NCBI RefSeq assembly: GCF_004000905.1 | Contig: NZ_BIMD01000006.1 | Span: 62,001-126,000, forward strand | Length of the DNA stretch: 64,000 nucleotides | Source of the DNA: Paenibacillus humicus NBRC 102415 | Lineage (GTDB): Bacteria > Bacillota > Bacilli > Paenibacillales > Paenibacillaceae | Direction of reading: 5' to 3' | The notes under the pieces: model-generated | Database searches by the model: none | Told to the model about the DNA's origin: nothing | Seen by the model: only the letters and a program-made list of their open reading frames with translations | Shown: positions 8,242 through 16,404 of the stretch, one piece after another | How the letters are laid out: each line of letters starts with the position of its first letter | Numbering within the stretch: the first letter of the stretch is position 1 | Made by a program: the position numbers and the translations under genes

Positions 8242-9135
8242 ATGAGCATGTCCGCAACTGGAATGTCGGACCGCAGGCAGGTCAGGCGCAAGCGCAGATC
8301 GGACCGGATGTTCACCGCTCTCGTGTGGGCCGTCGGCATCGGCTGCACGCTGTTTACGCTTGCTCTGATCGCCATGATTCTGGAAAAGGGCATGCCCGGC
8401 CTCAGCTGGAGCTTCATCTTCGGGCTGCCGAGCGAGATCGATGCCGGAGGCGGCATTGGGCCGGCGCTGTTCAACTCCTTCTATATTCTGATCCTGTCGC
8501 TCGCCATCTCCATCCCGCTCGGGCTCGCGGCAGGCATCTATCTGGCCGAATTCGCCCCGGACAACAAGCTGATCGGATTCGTGCGGATTTGCGTGGAGGG
8601 GCTAGCCTCCGTGCCCTCGTTGATTTTCGGGCTGTTCGGCATCGCCCTGTTCGTCGAGGGAATGGGAATCGGTCTGACCATCCTTGGCGGAGCGATCAGC
8701 CTGGCGCTGCTCAATCTGCCGCTCCTGACAAGGGTGACGGAAGAGGCGATGCGCTCCGTTCCGCCGGAATACAAGCAGGGTTCGCTCGCACTCGGGGCGA
8801 CGCATACCCAGACCATCTTCAAGGTATGTCTTCCGGTCGCTCTGAACGGCATCATGACCGGCATTTGCCTGACGGCGGGCAGGGCATTCGGCGAAAGCGC
8901 CGTAATCGTCCTTGTGGCAGGCGTATCGACCTCCGGCATCATGTGGGATTTCGATCCGTTGTCTCCCGGAGCGACTCTTGCCGTGCATCTCTGGTATGTA
9001 CAGTCGGAGGCTATCGTTCCGGATGCGGCCGAGATCGCAAGCAAGTCTGCGGCTGTCCTGCTCATCGTGGTGCTTCTCATCAACATGGTGCTGAGAATTC
9101 CGCTGTGGCTGGTCGACCGGAAAAAACAGGCTTGA
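8242..9135 (+). CDS. pstA: Phosphate ABC transporter permease PstA
   Basis: Second membrane subunit of the Pst importer, 297 residues. It shows the paired permease features: YLAEFAPDN, GLASVPSLIFGLFG, the EAA-like loop PPEYKQGSLALGATHTQTIFKVCLP and GRAFGESAVIVLVAG. The start ATG is 2 nt after the pstC stop with AGGGGAG upstream. No pstB ATPase and no phoU follow; a strong hairpin closes the unit 13 nt after the stop. The importer therefore must use an ATPase encoded elsewhere, or the genome has a second, complete pst operon. Confidence 0.93.
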   Translation: MSMSATGMSDRRQVRRKRRSDRMFTALVWAVGIGCTLFTLALIAMILEKGMPGLSWSFIFGLPSEIDAGGGIGPALFNSFYILILSLAISIPLGLAAGIYLAEFAPDNKLIGFVRICVEGLASVPSLIFGLFGIALFVEGMGIGLTILGGAISLALLNLPLLTRVTEEAMRSVPPEYKQGSLALGATHTQTIFKVCLPVALNGIMTGICLTAGRAFGESAVIVLVAGVSTSGIMWDFDPLSPGATLAVHLWYVQSEAIVPDAAEIASKSAAVLLIVVLLINMVLRIPLWLVDRKKQA

Positions 9136-9147
9136 GTTTATACGATA

Positions 9148-9177
9148 ATAACCGCCTCCGGCAGGAGGCGGTTATTT
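9148..9177. terminator. Bidirectional terminator after pstA
   Basis: ATAACCGCCTCC/GGAGGCGGTTAT stem of 12 bp with a 4-nt loop. It lies between pstA and the converging small gene at 9193-9426 and can serve both. Confidence 0.8.
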
Positions 9178-9192
9178 GTGCCGGCCGGAAGC

Positions 9193-9426
9193 TCAACCGG
9201 TTTCGGATGCCTCCGAGGAAGCGGGCCGTACCTGCTGGCAGCTCTCGAACTGGCATTCGTCCCGGAAATAATAGTTCCCCCGGATCTTGACGGTATGCTC
9301 ATTGAACAGCTGCAAAGGAGCGCCGGGCTCCAAAAGTCTGCCGTTGCGGTATACGGCGACGGAAGCTTTGGCCGCAAGGGCCGCTTCAAAATGGGCGTGA
9401 GTGGTGAGCATACGAAACAGCAGCAT
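9193..9426 (-). CDS. Small conserved-looking protein, unknown function (77 aa)
   Basis: The ATG has TAGGAG 8 nt upstream. The protein reads as a compact beta-rich unit (VAVYRNGRLLEPGAPLQLFNEHTVKIRGNYYFRDECQFESC) with two cysteines near the C-terminus, no signal peptide and no membrane segment. I cannot assign a family or role. It is divergent from nothing and converges on pstA, sharing its terminator. Further upstream on the same strand are the Spo0E-like and VanZ-like genes, each with its own ribosome site. Confidence 0.6.
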   Translation of the reverse strand: MLLFRMLTTHAHFEAALAAKASVAVYRNGRLLEPGAPLQLFNEHTVKIRGNYYFRDECQFESCQQVRPASSEASETG

Positions 9427-9546
9427 GGGCAGCTCCTAAGCAAGGATCTTTTAATGATACAAATCGTATCACAAAAAGATCCCGGATAGAAGAGTTCTTT
9501 GCCAGCTGCTGATAAAAATACAACTATATGACGATAACGGGACCGT

Positions 9547-9690
9547 TTACCCGGCTTTATAATAGGAAACAATCAATTCATCCAGGCGTTGGCTAAGCTC
9601 CAAATTGTATCCGGATTTTCCCGTAGCCGTTTTGTTCAAAATTTCTCTCAATATTTCGATATTTCTCATGATTTCATGTTTATTCGACAT
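9547..9690 (-). CDS. Spo0E-like aspartyl-phosphate phosphatase (47 aa)
   Basis: Very short gene. The deduced 47-residue protein has the two-helix layout and the signature SQRLD at residues 33-37 (LSQRLDELIVSYYK) that defines the Spo0E family, which dephosphorylates Spo0A~P and delays sporulation. The first helix (IMRNIEILREILNK) matches the family's antiparallel coiled hairpin, and the length fits the usual 45-85 residues. The ATG is preceded by AGGAGAATGAATA. It is AT-rich compared with its surroundings, as regulators of this size often are. The family call is strong; which phospho-protein it targets cannot be read from sequence. Confidence 0.88.
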   Translation of the reverse strand: MSNKHEIMRNIEILREILNKTATGKSGYNLELSQRLDELIVSYYKAG

Positions 9691-9825
9691 TATTCATTCT
9701 CCTATTCATTAAAAGATCAATAAGATGTCGAACTTACGGACAAATTTATACCTAAAATTTAACATATCGCATATTCAATATTAACCGATCTAATTGCTTT
9801 GAAACAGAATGTTGATTGAATATGA

Positions 9826-10287
9826 CTATTGCTTTTTTATTGGTGCAGAGATCGGATGCAGTCGGAATAGAGAGCGGGAGACGAGTCCGGCTGTCAGGGC
9901 TCCAAAGGAATCAATGAGCACATCGTAAAGGCGGCCGTCGCGGTTCAGATATAGCTGCAGGATTTCAGTCGCCAAGGCGAACAAAATGGACACAAGAAGC
10001 GAGACGGGCCGGTTGCGCAGCCAGTTGTATACGAGCAGATCAAGAATGCCGAAGCCGATGAAATGGCCCAGCTTGACGATGACCCAGACGTGATGAATGC
10101 GGGTAACGTCGGCCCAGTTGAAAAATTCGCCGAAATCCGGGTGGGGATTGAAGACAAAGACGAGCTGCTTGTGCAAGAGCAGATTGTTGAGGTTTTCGGT
10201 GCCGGTAAAGATCAGCAGCACAAGAGCCCAAAGCAGGGCCGCGGCCGCCCTTGTACGTTTCGAAATCATATCGAGCAAGCCCCCCAT
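9826..10287 (-). CDS. VanZ-like membrane protein
   Basis: About 153 residues with four hydrophobic segments and the VanZ-type features: a first helix ending TGTENLNN, IVKLGHFIGFGILDLL, then ALATEILQLYLNRDGRLYDVLIDSFGALTAGL. The E-Q...R-...D-...D pattern in the last part (EILQLYL...RLYDVLIDSFG) is the family hallmark. VanZ homologues confer low-level teicoplanin resistance in one case; most are of unknown role. ATG at 10287 has GGAAG 7 nt upstream; an ATG at 10269 after a G-run is an alternative. The next plus-strand unit is the tRNA gene. Confidence 0.75.
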   Translation of the reverse strand: MGGLLDMISKRTRAAAALLWALVLLIFTGTENLNNLLLHKQLVFVFNPHPDFGEFFNWADVTRIHHVWVIVKLGHFIGFGILDLLVYNWLRNRPVSLLVSILFALATEILQLYLNRDGRLYDVLIDSFGALTAGLVSRSLFRLHPISAPIKKQ

Positions 10288-10397
10288 GAAAAAACTTCCA
10301 TTTTGTAAATGCTGACGACACGGAAGGGGCAATGGTTTCGGTGGAGAGAAGATGTAAACGCTCCCTAAAAGAAAAATAAAAATATCTAGAAAAAGTG

Positions 10398-10426
10398 TTG
10401 ACTGTGATCTGGGGTTTTGATATATT
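10398..10426 (+). promoter_or_regulatory. Sigma-A promoter of tRNA-Val
   Basis: TTGACT at 10398-10403, a 17-nt spacer and TATATT at 10421-10426, about 50 nt before the tRNA. Near-consensus in both boxes and spacing, as expected for a stable RNA gene. Confidence 0.85.
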
Positions 10427-10477
10427 AATAACTGTCCTCGAGACGAGGTCGAAAAACAAAAGAGAAATACTTAACAT

Positions 10478-10550
10478 GATCTGTTAGCTCAGCTGGGAGA
10501 GCACCATCTTGACAGGGTGGGGGTCAGTGGTTCGAGCCCACTACAGATCA
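10478..10550 (+). tRNA. tRNA-Val (anticodon GAC)
   Basis: A 73-nt cloverleaf: acceptor GATCTGT/ACAGATC, D-stem GCTC/GAGC, anticodon stem CCATC/GGTGG (one G-T type pair) with loop TTGACAG (anticodon GAC, reading GUC/GUU), variable GGGTC, and T-arm AGTGG/CCACT around TTCGAGC. The discriminator is A at 10550 and the CCA end is not encoded. It is a lone tRNA gene with its own promoter and terminator. Confidence 0.95.
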
Positions 10551-10555
10551 TACTG

Positions 10556-10581
10556 AAAAACCCTTGCGGAGCAAGGGTTTT
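10556..10581 (+). terminator. Terminator of tRNA-Val
   Basis: AAAACCCTTGC-gga-GCAAGGGTTTTTT hairpin immediately after the tRNA. Confidence 0.85.
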
Positions 10582-10697
10582 TTGCTTTCTACGGAGAATT
10601 AGCGTACTGAATTTAGTGCGAGCTATGCTGCGTGCTGCTTGCCGGACCGGCCGCAGAGGGTCAGCGTGATGACAGCCTGCGTAAGGCCAGGCGGATC

Positions 10698-10910
10698 TTA
10701 TAATAAGTAGGCAAATCCAATAAGCAGAAATATGGATCCGAAGAGGATAATTGCCACGCCACCTGCTTTGGAGAGAGCGAGATACATGTCGCTTGGCTCT
10801 GAATCCCCGTCTACTTTCCATCCCTCTCTTATGTACCAAGCAAACGAAGGATAAATGACGTTTACGATTCCCAACCCCAGTAAAAATAAGCCGCCTAAAA
10901 GATACCCCAC
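10698..10910 (-). CDS. Small two-helix membrane protein (DUF6199-like)
   Basis: About 70 residues with a hydrophobic helix at each end joined by the conserved-looking loop FAWYIREGWKVDGDSEPSDMYLALSKAGG. That loop resembles DUF6199, a small membrane family of unknown function in Bacilli. AAAGGAG stands 9 nt before GTG at 10910; the ATG at 10919 directly abuts the ribosome site, so the GTG is more likely the start. It is divergent from the DUF3231 gene. Confidence 0.65.
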   Translation of the reverse strand: MGYLLGGLFLLGLGIVNVIYPSFAWYIREGWKVDGDSEPSDMYLALSKAGGVAIILFGSIFLLIGFAYLL

Positions 10911-11084
10911 CCGAATCATCTCCTTTGTTAATAACTACGCGGTAAATGGAAATTTGTTGCCATGTTGATGCCGAACGATTCGAAAACGACAGCTAAAAGC
11001 TGGGATGATAGGGATGCATACAAGCTATATCCAGAGGGAACCATCTTAACCGTCGATATCAATTTGCTAAAAAGGAGCATGGAA

Positions 11085-11591
11085 ATGTCTATTTTAGGCG
11101 GGAACCCGAAAGATGAGCCCTTGCATTACGGAGAGATATTTGCAATTTGGACCTACTCTGTAGGTGCGAAAGGAATGGTCTCGGCCTATCAAGCCTTCCT
11201 TTCGCATGCTGGAGACAAAGATCTGAGGAAAATACTTGAAAACCTTATCGAACAGGCAAAGAAGGAAGCCAAAGAAGTGGATGTTTTATTGACAGCAAAC
11301 GGCATCGCACCTGCACCTGCTCTTCCTGAGCGCCCTCCCGTTAATCTGGAGGATATCCCCGTCGGGGCAAGATTCAGTGATCCAGAGATTGCAGCTGCAT
11401 TGTCGATGGACATTGCTGCAGGCTTAGTCAGTTGCAGCCAGGCGATGGGAATGTCCATTCGTGAAGACGTCGGCGCTTTGTTTTTGAAATACCACACCGT
11501 CAAAGCAGCCGATGGCGTGAAAATCTTGGAAATGAATAAAGAAAAAGGCTGGCTGATTCCACCGCCTCTTCAAGTAAAACGGCCCGAATAG
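11085..11591 (+). CDS. DUF3231 family protein
   Basis: 168 residues beginning MSILGGNPKDEPLHYGEIFAIW and containing NGIAPAPALPERPPVNLEDIPVGARFSDPEI and SQAMGMSIREDVGALF, all characteristic of the DUF3231 family of spore formers. The fold is predicted to be a helical bundle related to ferritin-like or coat-associated proteins; no function is established. AAAAGGAG lies 7 nt before the ATG at 11085. The frame stays open for 41 codons upstream (to an ATG at 10962), but that part has no ribosome site and is unlike the family's start, so it is excluded. A terminator follows. Confidence 0.85.
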   Translation: MSILGGNPKDEPLHYGEIFAIWTYSVGAKGMVSAYQAFLSHAGDKDLRKILENLIEQAKKEAKEVDVLLTANGIAPAPALPERPPVNLEDIPVGARFSDPEIAAALSMDIAAGLVSCSQAMGMSIREDVGALFLKYHTVKAADGVKILEMNKEKGWLIPPPLQVKRPE

Positions 11592-11621
11592 GCAAGCTTC
11601 ACTAAAATCACTAGAAGAGGT

Positions 11622-11653
11622 AAAGGCCGCAGCTGTTGTTGCGGCCTTTATTC
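11622..11653 (+). terminator. Terminator after the DUF3231 gene
   Basis: AAAGGCCGCA/TGCGGCCTTT stem with a 9-nt loop, followed by a T-rich stretch. Confidence 0.75.
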
Positions 11654-11762
11654 TTGAAGCATGAGCACATCCTCGATTGTACATTTTTTTCTGATGTCTC
11701 CGAGACCTTCATGCCCTTTAACCGTCCGCGCTTCATACGCACAGGAAAAGCAAGAGCCAATT

Positions 11763-11792
11763 GCATAAAGAAGTTGGAAAACCGGCATAATA
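11763..11792 (+). promoter_or_regulatory. Putative sigma-G promoter of the ger operon
   Basis: GCATA at 11763-11767, an 18-nt spacer, and CATAATA at 11786-11792. This fits the forespore sigma-G pattern (-35 GHATR, -10 CATNHTA). The start codon of gerA is 21 nt further on. Germinant-receptor operons in Bacillus subtilis are sigma-G-dependent, so the match is expected biologically. Confidence 0.72.
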
Positions 11793-11813
11793 CCTCCAAA
11801 GAGGTGGTAAATT

Positions 11814-13160
11814 TTGCAGCATTTTGATCCGGAAATTGTTCAAAGCTTGGAGAGCGGGCTGCAGGAGCGTTTTCATCAAAGATCGGATTTTCTTTGCAAG
11901 CACGTTGTCATTGCAGGAGAGAAATTCAAAGCCTATTATTTCCGTACTCTAGTCAACCTTCCGAAGACGCTGTCGATTCTAAATCAGATCGGCATCGATA
12001 GAAAGAATGACTTGAAATGGAATTCCATTCATTCAATGGAAGTCGATGCTCCCGTCTCGTTGAATGAGTTGTACAATCATTTGCTGCGAGGAAAGCTTAT
12101 CCTTCTTGGCCAAGAGGGATTTGTCGCCGTTATTGAACCTGAACATGCGGAACTCTCCAGGCCGGTCATGAGTCCCAACAGCGAAAATCCCCTGCAGTCG
12201 GCATTTGATGCCTTTACGGAAGATCTGGATACCAATATCGGGCTGATCCGAAAAAAAATGATTTCGGACCAATTGGTGATCGAAACTCGATCCGTCGGCA
12301 GCCAATCGATAAAGAAAATCGCCCTTGTGTATTTAAAAGGAACAACGCTTCCGGAAGTAATTGAATCGGTGGAGAAAAAGCTGGAGGAAAATGCCCATCA
12401 TGAGCTTACCACCGTACGGGACTTGACCCAAATTTTGGGGCATCCTAAATTCACTCTTATTCCAACCTATATTTCCTCCGAGTTGCCCGAGGAGACGGTG
12501 CAAAATCTGCTCAATGGAAAAGTGGTTATTTTAATGGACCAATTTTCCTTTGCTTTCGCATTTCCAGCAATCGTCTCTGATTTGTGGTCCACCACCCTGG
12601 ATGTCCAATACCCGCTTCTGTTTCAACAGTTTCTCCGAACCATTCGCGGCGCATCCTTATTGTTATCCGTCACGCTTCCAGGCTTATATGTTGTTCTCAA
12701 CTCCGTGAACCCAGAGCTTCTCCGCATCCAGCTGGCCATCACCGTAGCCAAGAGCAGGGAGGGCGTACCGTATCCATCGCTCATTGAAGCGCTGCTGGTT
12801 TTATTGCTGCTGGAGTTGATCGTAGAAGCGACCATACGGCTGCCCAAAAACATTGGTCCGACCATAACGATGATCGGCGGCATCCTGCTGGGACAGGCGA
12901 TCGTACAGGCCAAGCTGGTCAGCAATCTGCTTATTATTATTTTGGTGGCGTCTGCCATTTCGAATTTTGCCTTGACGAGCTACATGAATGCGGTCGGAGT
13001 AAGGCTGTACAAATATGTGGTGCTGGTGGTCAGTTCCATTTTCGGCATTTGGGGTCTAGAGGCTGCCCTAGTTTGGGTCATTCTTTACTTCGCGTCGTTG
13101 ACGACCTGTACGGTGCCTTACTTGAGCTGGAGTGTGAAGGGAAAGACGGCTGATGAATAA
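11814..13160 (+). CDS. Spore germination protein, GerA family (receptor A subunit)
   Basis: A-subunit of a Ger-type germinant receptor in the spore inner membrane, 448 residues. It starts at TTG with GAGGTGG 6 nt upstream. The N-terminal soluble half (to about residue 235) is followed by a membrane domain with the family landmarks SATLPGLYVVLNSVNPELLRIQLAITVAKSREGVPYPSLIEALL and RLPKNIGPTITMIGGILLGQAIVQAKLVSN. It is slightly shorter than GerAA (about 480). The next gene starts 8 nt before its stop, giving a tight gerA-gerB-gerC operon behind a sigma-G-type promoter. The germinant recognised cannot be inferred. Confidence 0.94.
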   Translation: MQHFDPEIVQSLESGLQERFHQRSDFLCKHVVIAGEKFKAYYFRTLVNLPKTLSILNQIGIDRKNDLKWNSIHSMEVDAPVSLNELYNHLLRGKLILLGQEGFVAVIEPEHAELSRPVMSPNSENPLQSAFDAFTEDLDTNIGLIRKKMISDQLVIETRSVGSQSIKKIALVYLKGTTLPEVIESVEKKLEENAHHELTTVRDLTQILGHPKFTLIPTYISSELPEETVQNLLNGKVVILMDQFSFAFAFPAIVSDLWSTTLDVQYPLLFQQFLRTIRGASLLLSVTLPGLYVVLNSVNPELLRIQLAITVAKSREGVPYPSLIEALLVLLLLELIVEATIRLPKNIGPTITMIGGILLGQAIVQAKLVSNLLIIILVASAISNFALTSYMNAVGVRLYKYVVLVVSSIFGIWGLEAALVWVILYFASLTTCTVPYLSWSVKGKTADE

Positions 13161-14223
13161 ATTCCCGACGATCATCCTTTTCTTCCTGCTGCATTTGGCT
13201 TCCATATTCGCCATTTTTCCCGAGCGAATGATGGTTTCCGCCTCCAAAGGACACTGGATGCCGGTTGCGATCATTTTTTTGGTTGAGCTGCTTGTCGTGA
13301 GGCTCTACCTGAAGGCCCTGTCCAAATTTCCTGGGAAAACGATCCTGGATCTTTGCTCGGATGCAGCCGGAAAATGGGGGGCCAGGCTAATCGTGCTCCC
13401 GCTGTTGGTTTTTTTATTCCTGGAAGTAGTCCTGCTGACTTATTACCTGTCTGTAGAGATCCGAACCGTTCTGCTCCCGAAAACACCTACATACGCTACA
13501 TCGGCCATTTTTGTCGCCCTCTGTTTCTACGGAGCCTGGAAGGGACTCAGCGTAATGATCCGGGCGAGTATGGGATGGTTTATTTTGTTCATGCCTTTCA
13601 TTCTTTTCTCCATGCTGATCAGCATAGGCAATTTTAATGTCCGCTATATTTTTCCGGTCTGGGATAGCCAGTTTTCTTTCCTGTGGCGGCCGGATTTTTA
13701 TGTGGGGACTGTTATTTTCGCGGGTTTTCTGTTTCTTGGCATGACTCCGTCCCATTTGAGGATCCGTTTTGGCACTGCTGCTGCGCTGGTCGGAGTTATC
13801 TTCCTGTTTGCGCTGACCGCCGTCTACGTCCCTTTGCTCATTTTCGGACAGGAAACGGCGATTCATTTTCAATATCCGATGCTCATGGCTTCGGATACCG
13901 TCGATTTGGAATGGGTCGTTTTTGACTGGCTTCCGAGTTTTTATGTCGTGTCTTCCAGCGGACTGGGATTAATAAAGGTCGCTGTTTTGCTCTCGATGCT
14001 GATGACTATGCTGAAACAGCTCTATTTGCCTAAGGCGAAAAACCGATGGATCCTGGCCGTTGTATGCCTGTTTCTGTATGCCGCTTGCCAGTGGATCCCA
14101 AATGCAAAAGCTCTCGATAAATTTCTGTACATCAACTCCTGCTTATGCTTGTATTCCACCATAGGTTTTCCAATCATCGTTTACCTGTCGACAAAGTGGC
14201 GCAGAAAGGAGGTTCGCGCGTGA
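13153..14223 (+). CDS. Spore germination protein, GerB family (receptor B subunit)
   Basis: Endospore germination permease, 356 residues with about ten transmembrane helices, member of the APC-superfamily GerAB group. B subunits form the germinant-binding pocket. It shows the family pattern of an N-terminal FPTIILFFLLHLASIFAIFP helix and an even hydrophobic profile with short loops. The start ATG overlaps the end of gerA by 8 nt, and the stop overlaps the start of gerC by 4 nt, so the three subunits are translationally coupled. Confidence 0.92.
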   Translation: MNKFPTIILFFLLHLASIFAIFPERMMVSASKGHWMPVAIIFLVELLVVRLYLKALSKFPGKTILDLCSDAAGKWGARLIVLPLLVFLFLEVVLLTYYLSVEIRTVLLPKTPTYATSAIFVALCFYGAWKGLSVMIRASMGWFILFMPFILFSMLISIGNFNVRYIFPVWDSQFSFLWRPDFYVGTVIFAGFLFLGMTPSHLRIRFGTAAALVGVIFLFALTAVYVPLLIFGQETAIHFQYPMLMASDTVDLEWVVFDWLPSFYVVSSSGLGLIKVAVLLSMLMTMLKQLYLPKAKNRWILAVVCLFLYAACQWIPNAKALDKFLYINSCLCLYSTIGFPIIVYLSTKWRRKEVRA

Positions 14224-15302
14224 AAAGCTTCAGGGTGAAGATCATTGCCGTCATCATGGGGATGATGGTTTTGCTGGAAGGATGTTGGGATATGAAAGAT
14301 ATCAATAAGGCTTATCTTCCTGTCGTTATGGGAATCGGGAAGGGAAGCAAGGAAAAATATAAGATTATTCTGGAAATCCCCGATGCGGCCGGAAAAATTC
14401 AGTTTTTGGAAAAGGAGGCGAAATCCATCAGCAAAGCGATCGACCTCATTCGCACCGATTCCGAAAAAAGCATTAATTTGGTGCATTTAAGGCTGATGTT
14501 GTTTGATCGGAAGGTTGTCGACGATGGAATTCGGGATATTATCGATTATGCCGTAAGAGCAAACGATATTTCCATAAAAGGAATGATCGCGATTGTGGAT
14601 GCAGATTTTGACAAGACGCTTTATCACGTCATTTCGCCGACACCTGAAATATCGACCTATGATTTTTTCAGCAAAGAAGCAGGATGGACGCCAAATCAAT
14701 CGCTGGTAACCATATGGGAAGCCTATCGCAGCCAGAATTCCTATTCCGAAGATATGGCCGTACCGCTTCTTCAGAATGGCGAGCGCACCATCTACGCCTT
14801 TAAAGGAACGGCTGTCATGCGGGAGGACCGCATGGTCGGAAAGCTGAACCGGGAAGAGACGTTTCTGTACAATTTATTCAAAGGAAACTATTCCGGCGGA
14901 ACGATCGAGATTGCGGAGAATACGAGCGTTCTGATCAAACAATCCAAAATAAAGCATCATCGCCATTGGTCGGATAAAGGGCCATCGCTGGCAACGGATA
15001 TTACGCTCGATGTGGTCATTGCTGAAAGCCCGAGCGGTAAAAGCAATGTGCAAATTGAGAAAGAGGTCAGGGATCAACTGAATCGGAACTTTGAAATGAC
15101 CCTAAAAAAAATAAAAGGCTACCGGTCGGATGTTCTAGGCATCGGGGTTATGTATCGTCCGCAGTTGACTGAAGAGCAGATCAAGAATTGGAAATCAAAA
15201 TGGTTTCCAAAGCTGGAGCAGAAAATCAATGTTCGTGTGAACGTCATCAACGAAATCTTGATCAAAGATGAAGCTCATCTTGATCAGACCTTCATTCGGT
15301 AG
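14220..15302 (+). CDS. Spore germination lipoprotein, Ger(x)C family (receptor C subunit)
   Basis: C-subunit lipoprotein of the germinant receptor, 360 residues. The GTG at 14220 sits inside the gerB stop and has AAAGGAGG 7 nt upstream. A lipobox LEGC places the acylated cysteine at residue 22, followed by WDMKDINKAYLPVVMGI, the usual Ger(x)C N-terminus (W-D-x-x-D/E-I). The C-terminal part (VRDQLNRNFEMTLKKIKGYRSDVLGIGVMYR and W..KWFPKLEQKINVRVNV) matches the third GerC domain. A terminator closes the operon about 40 nt downstream. Confidence 0.93.
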   Translation: MKSFRVKIIAVIMGMMVLLEGCWDMKDINKAYLPVVMGIGKGSKEKYKIILEIPDAAGKIQFLEKEAKSISKAIDLIRTDSEKSINLVHLRLMLFDRKVVDDGIRDIIDYAVRANDISIKGMIAIVDADFDKTLYHVISPTPEISTYDFFSKEAGWTPNQSLVTIWEAYRSQNSYSEDMAVPLLQNGERTIYAFKGTAVMREDRMVGKLNREETFLYNLFKGNYSGGTIEIAENTSVLIKQSKIKHHRHWSDKGPSLATDITLDVVIAESPSGKSNVQIEKEVRDQLNRNFEMTLKKIKGYRSDVLGIGVMYRPQLTEEQIKNWKSKWFPKLEQKINVRVNVINEILIKDEAHLDQTFIR

Positions 15303-15340
15303 AAGTGCAGCATCTTATGAATCAAAGGCTCATCAGGAAA

Positions 15341-15367
15341 GAGGCTTGCAGCCGCAAGCCTCTTTTT
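15341..15367 (+). terminator. Terminator of the ger operon
   Basis: GAGGCTTGC-agcc-GCAAGCCTC followed by TTTTT, just before the end of converging cydB. Confidence 0.85.
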
Positions 15368-15381
15368 CCATGCCTTCCTTC

Positions 15382-16404
15382 TCAAGGCTTCAAGTAACGC
15401 TTGTCCTTGAGGAACAGCAGCCAGAACCAGATGAACACCGGGACGAGAACCAGTGTGCTCACGCTGTAGCCTGCCAGCAGCGACACGAACATGGCGTGGT
15501 TCGTGAAGCCCTGCTCCACCGTCATATGCGGGTAGATCAGATAAGGAAGATGGGCGCTGCCGTAGCCGAAGCTGGCCATGGCGTATTGGATGATGACCAG
15601 CACGACGGCAGCGCGGGGAACACCCGTCCAGCCGCCTCTTCCTTTCCACCATAAAGCGCTGTACCCGGCGACGAAGAACAGCGCGGACAACGCGAACCAG
15701 ATCCACTGCTCCTTCATTCTCTCGACAATCCACTGGGCTTCCGGATTCATGGCGACAGCGGCCAGCATGCCGGTCAGGAGAGTCAACGGGCCGATGGTCA
15801 TCGCAATATTGCGGTAGATGCCGTACGCTTGGCGGTCTTCCGATTCCCGGGCGTAATCGGCCAGAAATACGGCGGACAGGAACAGCTCGCTCGCGATCCC
15901 GAAGCCGAGATGGGCATAGAGGGTACGGCTGGTCAGCAGCTTGTCGGCAAGAACCTGAAGATGGCCTTCCCGGAGCTCCACGAACCCTCCAAGGGTAACC
16001 GGAAGCACGGTAATGAGCAGGCCGGGAATGAGCAGGCCCGTCACCCCCGAGACGATCCGAAGCTGGGCCACATATTTGGCCGACATTTGCGAGTAGACCA
16101 TGAAGGTGCTCCGCAGCGCAAGCAGCAGCAGCACGAGACAGACCGGCACGACGAGCAGGGAGCTGAGCATCGGCATCGCGAACGGGAAAAAACCGACGAA
16201 GGCGACGACGAGCAGGACGAGAAAGACGTTGGTGACCTTCCAGGTCGGGGACAGGTAGCGGTTGGCGATATCCGCCGCCGTGCTCCCTTGCCGGCCGGCA
16301 AACACCATCGACCAGAAGCCGGCGCCGAAATCGATCGAGCCGAGTATGGAATACGCGAATACGAATATCCAGATCAGCAGGATGCCCAGGCTGGAATCGC
16401 TCAT
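15382..16404 (-). CDS. cydB: Cytochrome bd-type quinol oxidase subunit II
   Basis: Membrane subunit II of a bd-type quinol:O2 oxidoreductase, 340 residues with about nine helices. The N-terminus LIWIFVFAYSILGSIDFGAGFW corresponds to the conserved first helix of CydB. It shares four nucleotides (ATGA) with the end of cydA. No cydCD heme-exporter genes follow. The subunit scaffolds CydA and binds quinone or lipid but no heme ligands are expected. It runs convergent with the ger operon. Confidence 0.92.
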   Translation of the reverse strand: MSDSSLGILLIWIFVFAYSILGSIDFGAGFWSMVFAGRQGSTAADIANRYLSPTWKVTNVFLVLLVVAFVGFFPFAMPMLSSLLVVPVCLVLLLLALRSTFMVYSQMSAKYVAQLRIVSGVTGLLIPGLLITVLPVTLGGFVELREGHLQVLADKLLTSRTLYAHLGFGIASELFLSAVFLADYARESEDRQAYGIYRNIAMTIGPLTLLTGMLAAVAMNPEAQWIVERMKEQWIWFALSALFFVAGYSALWWKGRGGWTGVPRAAVVLVIIQYAMASFGYGSAHLPYLIYPHMTVEQGFTNHAMFVSLLAGYSVSTLVLVPVFIWFWLLFLKDKRYLKP

